Shown here: positions 12,355 to 23,890 of the stretch, one piece after another
How the letters are laid out: each line of letters begins with the position of its first letter
How positions within the stretch are numbered: the stretch's first letter is position 1
Origin: Membranipora membranacea
Lineage: Eukaryota; Bryozoa; Gymnolaemata; Cheilostomatida; Membraniporidae
Assembly (NCBI GenBank): GCA_914767715.1
Contig: OU612074.1
Location: 19,330,062 to 19,394,061 of the forward strand
Reading direction: 5' to 3'
Length of the DNA stretch: 64,000 nucleotides
Notes under the pieces: generated by a model
The model's database searches: none
Seen by the model: the letters and a program-made list of their open reading frames with translations, nothing else
What the model was told of the DNA's origin: nothing
Program-made: the position numbers and the translations under genes

Positions 12355-12750
12355 TCATTCTTGCAACATTAATTCATTTGTTATCCGCAATCTTTTTTGT
12401 CATGCATAATTATTGCTTGAGACAAAGTTTAGGACATTTATATAGATGAAGTGCAATTGAGGGAGAGAAAATCAAAATGGTAAAATCAAAAATTTGCATG
12501 ATATATATATTTTCCATTTTTATTCTGGTGCGGATTAGGTCAGGGACTTTTATCCAGAAACAAGAAAAACATACATGTAAGAATTTTCGGATTAAAAATT
12601 ATAAGGGAAAAATTAATTAAAAAGCAAGCATAAGAATTATTAACAGTAAAATGTACTGGGAAGTCTAAAAATAGTTCAATATTAATACACAAAATACTTT
12701 TAATCAGTTAGTAAGTCAATAAAGAAAATCATTAAGCAGGTACATGTCAA
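12355..12750. other. No gene seen
   Basis: Very AT-rich sequence downstream of the deaminase gene. No exon or RNA gene was seen. Confidence 0.4.
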
Positions 12751-12754
12751 ATAA

Positions 12755-12985
12755 AAACCAAATAAAATAAAATATGCAGAAGAAATATTAAGCAAAAAGC
12801 AAAGGGACAGTTTGATAGACGCTCAACTGTAAAGCTCAAAGGTCTAACACGTAACCTCAGCACGGATAAAAACCAATTAAAATAAAATATGCAGAAGAAA
12901 TATTAAGCAAAAAGCAAAGGGACAGTATGATAGACGCTCAACTGTAAAGCTCAAGGGTCTAACACGTAACCTCAGCACGGATTAT
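12755..12985. repeat. 115-bp tandem duplication at deaminase gene 3' end
   Basis: Two near-identical 115-bp units. The unit nearer the gene overlaps the last codons and stop of the deaminase; the outer unit is a duplicated piece of 3' flank. Confidence 0.85.
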
Positions 12986-15287
12986 CGAGCTGAACCAGAT
13001 ACATTGAATTTGGAAACTTATAGTATTTCTTAAGACTTTCAAAATGGCTTGACTCAGCAATTACCCGAGCCATATTATCGTTTTCAAATATGAATATGAA
13101 ATCTCGGTGTGCAAACAGGTCAGCCTCCAATCTGGTGTGAAGAATTTCATGTGCAGCTTTTTTACCAAGTTTTGCACTTTCATATTCCGTGTAATCCCCT
13201 TTTTTTAAACTTAGATTTTTGGCAAGCTTTATCCAGTCTTGGTATCCAAAAGCTCTCACATATATTAAATTTTCTTTCAACTTTTGCAGTCCATATGTGT
13301 TATTATAGAACTCCTGAAAATTGTTTACCTTGTAGAATAGATTTTGGCATTCTAGACAGCTTGTTCTGTAGCACTTGTATGGAGCAGCAGCAATAATTTC
13401 TAGTTTTAGATCACATTTTTTCAGTGAAAAAATGGCCTGCTTGAAGTTTATCAAGGCCTGGGCACAGCCCCAGCATGGGGAATAGTTAGTGTAAAGTTTT
13501 ATGATAACTGAGCCATGTTTCTGATTCTTCTGCAAATAGTTTTCTCTATCAATATTCGCAAATATAGCACTCATTGCAAAATATTCCATGTGCTGATTAA
13601 GATCATTGCTTAATATTAAAGTCATGTTAGAGTACGGCAGCTCTAAGATGCCCCAAGTTGTCGACGGCCATTTACCTCCGTGTGCACCGCTCTGTTTCAT
13701 CTCATCAAAGATTGTCATGTATTCTTTTTTGTGTACTATAGAAGAGAGGAAAGAAAAAGTTGATGTTATGTGGTAAAGAATGCCGAGTGAATTCGTAGGA
13801 ATTTCAACAAACTTCATTGTGTGACTGAGAGTAAAGCATCAGGTTGAATGAAATGTTGAGATACCATAGGGATATAGTTCCCTGTACTAAACTATGAAAT
13901 GTGACTGGATAGTTTACTTACCCTGCTGCTTATAAGGTAGAAGGTTGTCCAAAAAGCCTTGCGCGCTGACTTCAGATATGGCAGGAGCCATATTAAATAG
14001 TGGAAGTGAGTTCGGTATGTCTGTATAAAAATGTAAAATTTGATGTATAATATAGTCTCGCCATCAGGCAAACAATACGCTGAACATGTGACTGTGACTG
14101 ATACTCTAATTAAATGGCAGTAAAACAGTAAAATTTAACATCTTTACTTTTTATTTTCAAATAAATGCAATATTTCAATTTTCATGCTTTCATTTAGGTT
14201 TATTAGTGCCCTTAAAACCTGGAAATTCAAGCATTTCCTGGTCAGCCAATGATTGAAACGCTTGCTTTGTTATAAAACTGGCTGAAACAGATTATGAAAC
14301 CTTATGAAAATTCAGTGCTACTTCATGAGAAGATGTAAATTTAACTTACCTATACCCGCAATTCCGCTTGTAATCTGTTCTATAGATGACATCGTCACGC
14401 TTGGGTTGTCTGTAAAACAAATTTTTAATTTTGATGTCTTTGAGATTTGTGTTACATCGATCAACATTTTTTCAGTATTGACTAATACAACAGAATCAGA
14501 ACAGTTACAGAATGGAAAATTGCAATGCTTCAATTTCTCAATTACTGGCAATAAATCAAAATCAAAATTGTATTTACAACTTATTATTGCTGATATTGAT
14601 GTAAAATTGTAATGTCTGAACTAAAACTGTTTTGAGCAAGACTACCATATTTCATGTCACTCAAATACATAACCACAAGACATATCTTTCATATTATAAA
14701 TATAACAAATATACATCTTGTGGCATATTACTCAAAAACATTCAAATACTAATTACAAAGTGCAATTAAAGTGCCAATATTGTACACTTGATCTGATGTC
14801 TAAAAGGCACTAAAATTCTGGATGGCCATTGGAGAAGGTTGTAAGGTTTAAGGGCATAAATATGTAAAGGACCTGAAACTGAAGATTATGAACTTACTCA
14901 TGTTTGGTAGCATCATTGATGATTGAGTGGGCATTCGAATGAGTTGCGGATTTCCAGCTGCAAAAATTAAGTAAATAAAATATTAGAACTAAAAGTGTGA
15001 GGTAATTGACGGTAAAAAGTCTAGGTGTTGAGATTACATCCTCATTCTTCAATATATGACATATGATCAAAAGAGACTACATGACCAAATCAACATGTCA
15101 ACAAATAGATTGTGTCGATATACATTAAACAGGGCAGCAAGTTTATGTTTTATTATAGCATATTAATATATTTCAGTACATAAGATATTGACTTACCAAT
15201 TGATGTTAGCTGGGGCTGCTGCTGGGGCTGTTGCCTTACAAAAGCTCCATTAGTTGGAACCATCATTATTGTTGAGATGCTGGTCAT
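12972..15287 (-). CDS. AID/APOBEC-like cytidine deaminase
   Basis: Five exons on the minus strand: 15287-15197, 14957-14898, 14409-14350, 14020-13922 and 13735-12972, about 357 residues. All four introns are phase 1 with GT-AG borders, and exons 2 and 3 are both 60 nt. The start ATG (15287) has an in-frame TAG upstream in the same 5' exon, whose acceptor is CTTCCAG near 15324. Residues 1-103 are Pro/Gln/Met-rich and unstructured. Exon 5 holds the deaminase core: H152-M-E154 (the catalytic HxE), then SPCWGC with zinc cysteines 191 and 194, a 35-residue gap between the motifs, and a later segment GLQKL..YVRAFGYQDW as in AID/APOBEC proteins. No signal peptide is evident. Members of this family deaminate cytosine in nucleic acid; the substrate here is unknown. 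The middle residue of HxE is Met, where Ala or Val is usual. Confidence 0.85.
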
Positions 15288-15305
15288 CTCGCTGTGGAAT
15301 CCGGC

Positions 15306-15325
15306 TCCAGTCTAATTCTTGTACC
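15306..15325 (-). other. 5' UTR part of deaminase start exon
   Basis: The acceptor CTACTTCCAG precedes 37 nt of leader before the ATG at 15287, so the start codon lies in the second or later exon of the transcript. The same acceptor and leader are repeated at 16562-16650. No upstream non-coding first exon could be fixed. Confidence 0.5.
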
Positions 15326-15399
15326 TGGAAGTAGTGAGAAATACTGACTGATTAAAACGGGCATACCAAGAATAGCCAAAAAATAACTTTATCACATGT

Positions 15400-16560
15400 T
15401 ATGACATTGTTCTAAAAGTTCTAGAATAGTGATTCTCTTTCTGGTTATAACTGGTTATGATAACAAAAGCCAACTGATCGACAAATTTAGATATGACTAT
15501 TTGCCTTTCTATTCAGCGAATACAGCAGTAAGCCAAATATAACCTATCTGTTTTGGTTGTCAACGTAATCATAACCAGTCTATGAAAAGATAATGTGATA
15601 GGAGATAACACATAGCTTCACATCTCCCATATCATCAATGAAAATATCAGGCATCAGGTCAGCGGCCGACACATAACTCCGCACCATTACCTCATGTATC
15701 ATGGTAATAATGGAATATAAATATATATACATGTATATATAAACTATGGAGCGCATAACCATCGAATAAACTGTGACAGATTTAGGACAATAATCGAGAC
15801 ATATGAAGATTTGGCATGTTATTCTTGTAGTATAGAGAGCTATGGGTGAGTTAATGTTGGCTAGCACTAAGTTTAGGCTAGCTGTGGTGTGGATTCTTAT
15901 AATGTAAGGAGGTAAATGTTTGCTCGCATCAAATTTAGCTATTTTCAAGTATGTGCAAAATGGGAAATTTGACTTCCAATAACACTTTTCTACTCTAGGA
16001 TATATGGGGTCGATACCTCCACACCTAATTTTGCAATATCCCTACTCAACAAGATGGAAGAAACTTGTTCTGCTGAAACCCGCCCGTCAGTCTGTTAGTC
16101 TGTGTGAGCCCCATCCTTTCCAGGAGGGTCAAAATATTTCACCCAACATGAGAACTATTCGGCACATCTGCTTCATTCATACAGTAAGCGAGTTCGAGCG
16201 ACATGTCAAATTTTAAACTTCTTGAAAGGAAAAAATCTGACTGATAAGAAGATGTTGCCAAACTGGAATAAGGGCTTCAAATTTCCAAATGTCCCGTCCC
16301 GGCGGCGGGCAGTGTAAGGTTTGATAAGTTCAACACACATAAGCTGTAGTGAAAGAATGGCAGTGGTTATAGGGTGGGCGGCATCAAATGTACAAAAATA
16401 CACATCCTGAATAGTATAATATCGATGTCAGTGAGAACTATGACACCATGTGTCTATTCGATATTACCTTTTCTATTGTGTAGCTGTTATGTCTTATCTG
16501 TTATGTCAGTGTTTACTGATCTGTGATCGCCCGAGTCAAGGACGAGACAAAATATGATTG
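15400..16560. other. Upstream region of deaminase gene, no exon seen
   Basis: AT-rich sequence. The open frames at 15580-15948 (minus) and 16004-16216 (plus) lack domain features and splice context. Confidence 0.4.
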
Positions 16561-16561
16561 A

Positions 16562-16650
16562 TCAAACACAGGCTTCAGTCCGATTCTTGTACCTGGAAGT
16601 AGTGAAAGGCAATATCTGATTAAAACGAGCACACAAGGAATAGCCTAAAA
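16562..16650 (-). pseudogene. Duplicate of deaminase leader exon border
   Basis: About 85 bp closely match 15306-15390, including the acceptor and the start of the 5' leader (TACAAGAAT). The coding start is not retained. It is a partial tandem duplicate, or an alternative leader exon. Confidence 0.55.
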
Positions 16651-17312
16651 TTACTTTTTGAGCAGACTTTTTTCTTTCAATACTGGCATGCTGACCAGTT
16701 TCCTGTTTGAAGGAACGATGTGAATAACATAAAAACCTATCATTGGCTTTTAACAATAGTTCTAGAAAACTACCTAAACCCGGAAGCCGATGGTATCTAG
16801 TGATACGGTCTCATTTGAAAAACGACTAAACAAAAGCCCTATATAAATAAATAATGGCTGTTAGTAAGACGGAGAAAACTATAGGAAACTGGGAATTCAA
16901 GTTTCCTAAAGGAAGATGAGTCAAACGAGTATTGCTAATCAGTGGTGCAATGTGAGACTGACATAAAGAACATTCTGGACTTCAGGAAGAAATCACCCCC
17001 CCCTTCATATTAACCAGCGAGAACAAAAGAGATGAGGCTACAATAACAGACGTCATAGAACAGACATGTTCGCAACACGTGCCGTCTTTGGAAAACCAAT
17101 CAGAGGGTATATAAGGAGTAAAATTCGTCACTAGAAAAATGACGATAACACACAACGCGAGAACAAACACACACACAGACACACACAACCACAGAACACT
17201 TTTAATACAATTATACGAATTGTATTACGAACTAGCTTTGAATTATTTATCATAAGCTAAATTATTTTAGTACACCTTATACTTTGAATCATTTTTTTTT
17301 ACTCACATCTTC

Positions 17313-17655
17313 TAAGGACTTATATTGGATATCAACTACTATTAGGTAAATTCGCGACCTTGGTATATATATTAAATAATCAATAAATAATCAATGGAAA
17401 TCCCATTTTCATTGGGAAATCCAACTGAATCCAACTTGATTTCAAGTTGTCTCCCTATCACCAATGAGGAGATAATTCTAAGTTTCATATTTATTAATTA
17501 TTTAATATAGATACCAAGGTCGCGAATTTACCTATTGGATATTATATTACTTATATTAACTACTATTGGATATTATATTACATATATTAACTACTATTGG
17601 ATATTAGAACTACTATTGGATATTATATTTCTTATATTAACTACTATTGGATATT
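17313..17655. repeat. 31-bp tandem repeats interrupted by a MITE
   Basis: Units like ACTACTATTGGATATTATAT repeat several times from 17534 to 17655, with part of one unit left of the MITE at 17344-17533. Confidence 0.7.
17344..17533. mobile_element. 190-bp MITE
   Basis: Inverted ends of about 38 bp start AGGTAAATTCGCGACCTTGG. The flanks share ATT on both sides (17341-17343, 17534-17536), and the interrupted tandem repeat supplies the pre-insertion target. There is no ORF. Confidence 0.8.
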
Positions 17656-17660
17656 TTTCT

Positions 17661-18153
17661 TTTGCACACGAGCATATGTACCATAGACAAGAAATTACTA
17701 AGGAAAGTTTTTAATGTTGCCATGAATTTGAGGCTTGACGTAGGCGACCTCGATATTATTGTGCTGTTTTGCTGATGAGCATCACATCATACACAATTTT
17801 CTAGAGCGATGCCTTCAAATGCAAGTTCCATACATTAGTAGCAAGCTCCTTTATTGACAAAGTATATGCGTCCTTTTCTCGCAACATTTCATGTTTGTGA
17901 TAGCAAGTAAATCAAGAAAAACCTAGAGCATTTCTTGTAAACATAAAATCGTAAACAAATTTAGACTTGATCCAATTGAACCAATTCATATGGACTAACC
18001 AAGGCCGCCGCCACAGGTGAAAATGTATCTCCATGATGTTAAAATATGATATTTGTAGAAATATTGATTTAAAGGCTGACGAATTGAGGCGCCATGGTAG
18101 AAAGGCATAATTAATGTAATGTGATGCTATTGAAATCATTGCCTGAATTTATT
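17661..18153. repeat. Fragment of the 2.8-kb block (third copy)
   Basis: Matches 3137-3634 of copy A with more divergence and starts in the RT-tail part. Both ends are abrupt. Confidence 0.8.
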
Positions 18154-19752
18154 GATTCAACAACTTTTCTGTACTACGTTTTGTCTATGGAACTCAAGGG
18201 ATATTGCTTCAAAATAATACAATCCTAATCAAAGAGCTGAGTGAATACCATTTAAAAACATCCTTTTACTAACCTTGTTTGTTTGATCAAAATATGCTGC
18301 TTGTTTGTTGCTCCAGTTCTTTGTCACAAGTTGTGATGGCGGTAGGGAAGCTTCTGAATTTATACCAACTGTGACGTCAACATGGGTTACGGGATCATTC
18401 GAGAGTGTTCGTATTGCATAGATGCTTTCATTGGTTGAATCTAGGTCACATGATATTTATTGTTTACTAGCAACTTGAACCATGGCTATTGGTTGAATGG
18501 GAGATAAACTCTCAGTTATGGGAATTTCCACAAACCAATTTTACAGCAATTTGGGTTTATCCAAGTAAGCGATTACATCTGAGCGCAACACGGTTGTGTA
18601 TTTTTTGAAATCATTCATCTTGAGTGACCTACACCTTCTCACAAAAGTAGATTTGCACATGTTAAGAGAGTCAATACGGATTTTTTGATACCCTATCAAC
18701 TGTATTATGCTTCCTCTCCCAACGTTACATCATTAGAGCTCACAGTTTATTGATTAATCATAGATGAATATGCAATTTTGAGTAGCCTTCAACTAAAACT
18801 CCTATGAGTAAGCATATAACTAAGTTTGAGCTGGGCTTTCCCAGTCAACTGAGATCTATCTATGGGTAGTCCAGTTAGTGTACTATTTGTATCACAGTCT
18901 CCACCCGACTACTTTTACGGCTATCAATCCTAATAGAAGACCTCTGTATTTGCCTTTGCATACGGACCAGGTTCACATACTTCTACACATTGCTGTAAAA
19001 CTGTCTTATTAAAAAAAAAATTCACACTGGCTCCAAAACAATGCCGGTCTCTTCAAGATAGCCAGAATCGAAGACGAATTCGACACAAATGAAACAGAAT
19101 CCTTGGCCATTTAGTTCTAGAGAGATTGATACGCCCAAACTGCGAACCGGGTTTCTTTGCTCATTCCTGTTTTGTCAGTCATATTCGATTTTGTATTAAG
19201 ATGATAACAAAGACAACAAAGAAAGTGGCAAAAACAGACATCCATAGTCCACTCCTTACATTACAATATTGTTACCACCAACTGGCACATGAAATACAAA
19301 AACAGAGTAGGCAAAAAAACATCACTTCAGATAAATCTCACAGGTCATATCACAGTTGAGTATTTACGTAAACAGGGATTGATCAAGTTAGGCAATAACA
19401 AAATTTGAATTTCTATCTATCCACAGAGGCCATGAAGCTGTAATCGCATAGTCATATGACAGGATATAAACACAGGCAGGTCAATTATAAAGATAACGCA
19501 GTCAGTCGATGAATGTACCGATGAATGTACCGCATGAACAGTCGCAGATTTTCCCCGAAATTACATCATGATAAATTTAGCTAAGTATACTCATTTACTA
19601 TTTATAGGACAATCAGTCGAGGAAAGTTTCTATACATTTTGAAACATGACTGATTTTCTTGCTGAGTCGACAAAATGGCCGGAATACTTGGGTTTCTCTA
19701 ACTCATTACGATCAATTCACTCTGTGGAACACACAAATCATTTTAAACAATT
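18154..19752. other. No gene seen
   Basis: No supported exon. A CCAAT-like ATTGGTTG motif recurs around 18420-18500, but no gene start follows. Confidence 0.35.
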
Positions 19753-21984
19753 TGTGGCATGCTCTGTCTAATTTGTCAATAACGCGGCATTGACTATTGT
19801 TAGTAATAAGCATCTAAAGCTGGGCATGTGATTTTATGAACAATGTTTACATTTTTATATTTTGATTGATTCTGACCAATCAACATCTTCTGATTCAGAA
19901 TATCACATTTTTAATTGGCTACTAGCAAGTTAAGTGGTCCAATCAGGTGTCAAAGTGGTTACTATGGGCACACCGGAAGGACACAAAGATGGCTGACACT
20001 GGAAGATTAGTTGATTTGAATGAACTTCTGAGTCAAGTAGATGCTGAATTCTTTGATATTGCGAGCAGAGATGTAGATAGTGATGAGGAACATGAACAGT
20101 TAGGCCACCCAGAAGGTATAGAACAGCTGGATGAAGATGTTTTAGTGAAAATAGAAGCTGATAAGCCTAGCACAAGTCAAACTGAAAAAGGCAAAACTAA
20201 AACAAAGCAGGGGGATAAAAGTAGTGATTCAAGGGTGTTGGTTACCAAAAAGAAGCCTACCAGGCCTACCCAACAATCTATTCCAACATCCAGTGGGGAT
20301 GGACCTTCAAGTCCTTCAGGTGACACTGGAGATGAGACCATCTCTAAAAGGCAGAATGTGCTGTCAACTTTCCGATGCAAATGTGCTACAAACTGCCTCA
20401 CTAATTTTGACATCTCCAGTCTGCTGGAACAGATGGTCTTCTATGAAAGCCTTACTACATCAGGGAGAGATGTAATGATCTTGAGTAAAGTATCTGTTGT
20501 GATAAACACGAGTGCCACACACGGCAAAACTCACGAGCACAAAGAGCGGGAGAGAAAGCGCACACGCTGTGATTACGCACATGAAGGTTAGTTACAAAAA
20601 CTGTTTCATGTTTCTTTATCAAATCAAATTAGCTGTGAACTCCTTTGTGTGCTAGGAATAATACCCGAGGAGGGTGATGACGAAGCGTAATACAGAGATA
20701 GAGCTGAACTTCCTGATAGCTGGTCACACAAAATTTATGTGCGACCAGACGTTCGGTATCTTCAAAAAGAACTTTCGACAAACGATGGAGTCCTGTTTGG
20801 ATGATATAGCTAAGGTACTATACTAGATTACAACAATAATCACATTACTGTTGTATTTGCAGGATGACATAGTTAATATTGTCATTGGTGATCTGGGATA
20901 CAGAATAATGCAAATAATTGTGCCTATTGTTCATTGAAAAAGGTTGTCAGGGAGTCCTGCTATGGCGAGAAGAACAAGGCGCAGCTAGTGGGTGACCAGG
21001 ATGGGAAGGTTATTGTGACCCAGTATGATTGGAGTGGGTTTTTCAGCAATGGTGTGAGGATCCAAGGAATCAAAGAGAGACAGCAGTTCTCATTCTCTCA
21101 AAGTATGCAAGGTAGGCAATTGTGGGACTGTGTGGGATACTGAAGAAGCCGATAGACTATGATAGGCATAACAAAAGTTGTAAGTTTTCTGTTGACTGTA
21201 TTGATTGTGGAGCCTACTCATGTTATCACATTGGGATTCAATTCTTTTATTTCAGGTAAAGTAATATCCAGGCTCTTTTGCAAAGAGAAGACAGGGAGAA
21301 CAGACACTGTTCTCCATCAACGTCCAACAGGTCATCCTAAAGAGATCGTACCATCAGGTCTAGATGAAGCCCGCAGAAAGTATCTGTTTAAAGAGATACG
21401 GGAGTTTTGTACACCAGGCACTAGAGACCTAGTGTGCCCAGAACCACCAGAGGAAACACAGCCTGCCACTAAGAAAGCTAGACCAAAATAACAGTGGAAT
21501 AATGGACTAAATCAGGACTATAATAACAGATTATCAAGCAAATGACAATGCAACTGTTGAAGTGAATGGTGCTTGGTATACACCTCAAGTAATTGAAAGT
21601 TTGACATTTGCTAACATTTTTTCAAGCAGTCTGACCAATAAAAGAATATCACCATTCAAATCAGCATGGTTTTTTGTCCTAGAAACATGTTTTTTAGATA
21701 TCTGTCGTAGAATTACACCTCCGTTGCTAGGAAGTACAATACGTACGCAAAACTGCATCAAATTTTGCCGTGATCGTGAACTTTGGGCGGCCATTGTTCA
21801 AAATGCTGTTTCATGCCGCGCCGCGAATCCGGTGCACTATTTCGGCTTTAAAAAGACCAATTTCTGTGCTAGGAATAAAATAAAGATATATTTGGAATCT
21901 GTAGAAAATTCTCTATCAAGTGGTTACAATAACTCAAAATATTCCTTCCCCTCATTATTGACGAATTAGACAGAGCATGCCACA
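19753..21984. mobile_element. Inverted-end element carrying a DUF7869-like gene
   Basis: The 30-bp ends (19753-19782 and 21955-21984) are reverse complements with one mismatch; both begin TGTGGCATGCTCTGTC when read inward. Between them lies a multi-exon gene. The total is 2232 bp. No target-site duplication is clear, so the exact outer limits are uncertain. Confidence 0.65.
19989..21491 (+). pseudogene. Shrunken transposon-type protein, DUF7869-like
   Basis: Visible pieces: exon 19989-20586 (acidic N-terminus from MADTGRLVDLNELLSQ, a Ser/Lys linker, then a cysteine motif FRCKCATNCLTNFD); a piece ending at 20814 that encodes TEIELNFLIAGHTKFMCDQT; exon 20943-21111; and exon 21256-21491 ending in PSGLDEARRKYLF and a Lys-rich tail before TAA. 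The FLIAGHTKF segment with a following Phe-Gly is typical of the DUF7869 region of uncharacterised invertebrate proteins. The first and second pieces do not join in one frame, and the middle of the usual much longer protein is missing. It is therefore probably a deleted, non-functional copy. An alternative start is ATG 19947. The DUF assignment is from memory of the motif. Confidence 0.55.
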
Positions 21985-23032
21985 TTTTATTAAGCGTTTC
22001 ATAAATAAAATTTATTATTATTAGTGTATTCAAATTAGAGAAATGTGAAGGTGTTCCTTACATTTTCACTTTCATCTCACAGCCGAAGTAATCTCCGACA
22101 ATAAAACTACACAGTTATATTCGAGTATTTCTATGCACAGTCTTTGACTGGGATGAAACTTATATCAACTTGTAGCCCATCCTCTAAGGATTTCTGTGAT
22201 GAAAAAGAGGGGTTTATCACTCTCTGTGCTCAGAAGCTAATATGAATAATGCATTTGAAACCCTCAAAATTATTCTAGGATTGCTAGCAAAACTTAATGA
22301 TCTTAGCCTATTTCACAGTATGATGTTAAACCAATATTTGACCACAGCCAATCAAATAATGCCTAGTATGTTAGTTAGTTAGTTCAATCAATTCCATAAC
22401 AACAACAAGTTCACTTCTATCAATGAATCACCTCACAAGACCTTAGAAGACAAAACTATATCAACTTCAAGCCAGTACACAGCTGAGAAATACAAAAATC
22501 AAGCTGGCTGCCATACGCAGCCTCAACGCTTCGGCTAAATAATGCCAGATGAGAGAATTACATCGGAAGTATTACTTTACCTTCAATATGTGGATTTTTT
22601 GAGAACTATACAGCAACATGTAGCTTCTGATAGTAGCCTATTTTACCACAGAACAGCAATAGCCACTTGGAAATAAAGCTTTGAGACTGTGCATTACAGT
22701 GCCTGTGATTGAGAGATATGATGGACATATGAAATTGAGAGCCGTCAATAAAACACGACGAAAAAAACATATCGCTCAGCTCTTGCCTCAAACTTAAACC
22801 TTAGAATATATGAGTTACATCTCGTAAGCACAGAAAGTGTACACATTTTTGTTGCTGATTTGCTAACGTCCGGCTGCAACTTAAATTTCTGATTTCTGAT
22901 ATTTTGTTTGGTTTACCAGCAGGGAATTTTCCCAAGTTAAATAGCTTCATCATTTATAATATTGTTTATATTATTGTTTGAAGCAGTCACATACTGCAAC
23001 CTAATTTGAAAATTTCACTGGCTCTCAGTTCA
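21985..23032. other. No gene seen
   Basis: AT-rich intergenic sequence without supported exons. Confidence 0.4.
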
Positions 23033-23890
23033 TTAAAAGTATTTTGGCTTCAAGTTGCTGTAAAGTTATCTTCTAATTTTCATACAATGTCGTACTTTAT
23101 ATGAATTCGAAGTTATCCCACTTTGCCTAATTTATCATATCCCGTCCTTGTATCCAGGTAAACATACAAACTTAAATGAGAGAATTCTTTACAGAGGGAG
23201 AATCTAGGATCAAAATTGAATGTCTCCAAGTATCAGAAATTATACCAGCATACAAGTTCTCCCTGTATACAGGTTTTATTTCAAACTCCAAGCACCAAAC
23301 AGATTGTGTCAATCTGGTTAAATAACTCTCCGTAAACCCTTATACTTGCAAGATAGCAAGATAATAGGTAGCGATAGATATTTGATTTACTATTTCCAAT
23401 CCAATCCAAATTCAATACTACTGGTTCTAATTTTTGCTGGATGGGGTCAAAGTTTTTGAGTGGGGGGATTAAATGAGGACGCATAATTCATCTACTGGTA
23501 CTTGTGTCAACCGACCTTGCCCAGTGATATGAATTAAATTTAAGCCAGGGATACCCATCAAACAATTATGAAATATTTCAATCCTAAGAAAGACACAAGA
23601 AGGCCTGACACTATCACATTTTAAACAAGGATTGATTGAGGAAACAATGTCATTTAAAAATTATTGAAGATTATTAGGGTTGTTTCAAACGTAAATTACT
23701 GTCTTTCAAGTAAAATTTTTAAGAATAGATTGGGCAGTGCTTCTGATTTGTGCGAAAATAAATGTCACATTAAAATCCCAAATCCTTCCCTCAAAGAAGC
23801 CTTAATAGTAGTAGTATTGTTATTATGAAAGCATATGATATCAGATATAAAATACTTCTGGTTTCTAGTTACTATTTGATTATGTAAAAT

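Noticed and set aside
15580-15948. 122-codon minus-strand frame upstream of the deaminase
   Set aside because: AT-rich, no splice support, includes a TATA-like repeat translated as YIYMYIYLY.
21562-21969. 135-codon plus-strand frame
   Set aside because: It runs into the right inverted end of the element and has no recognisable protein features or start context.
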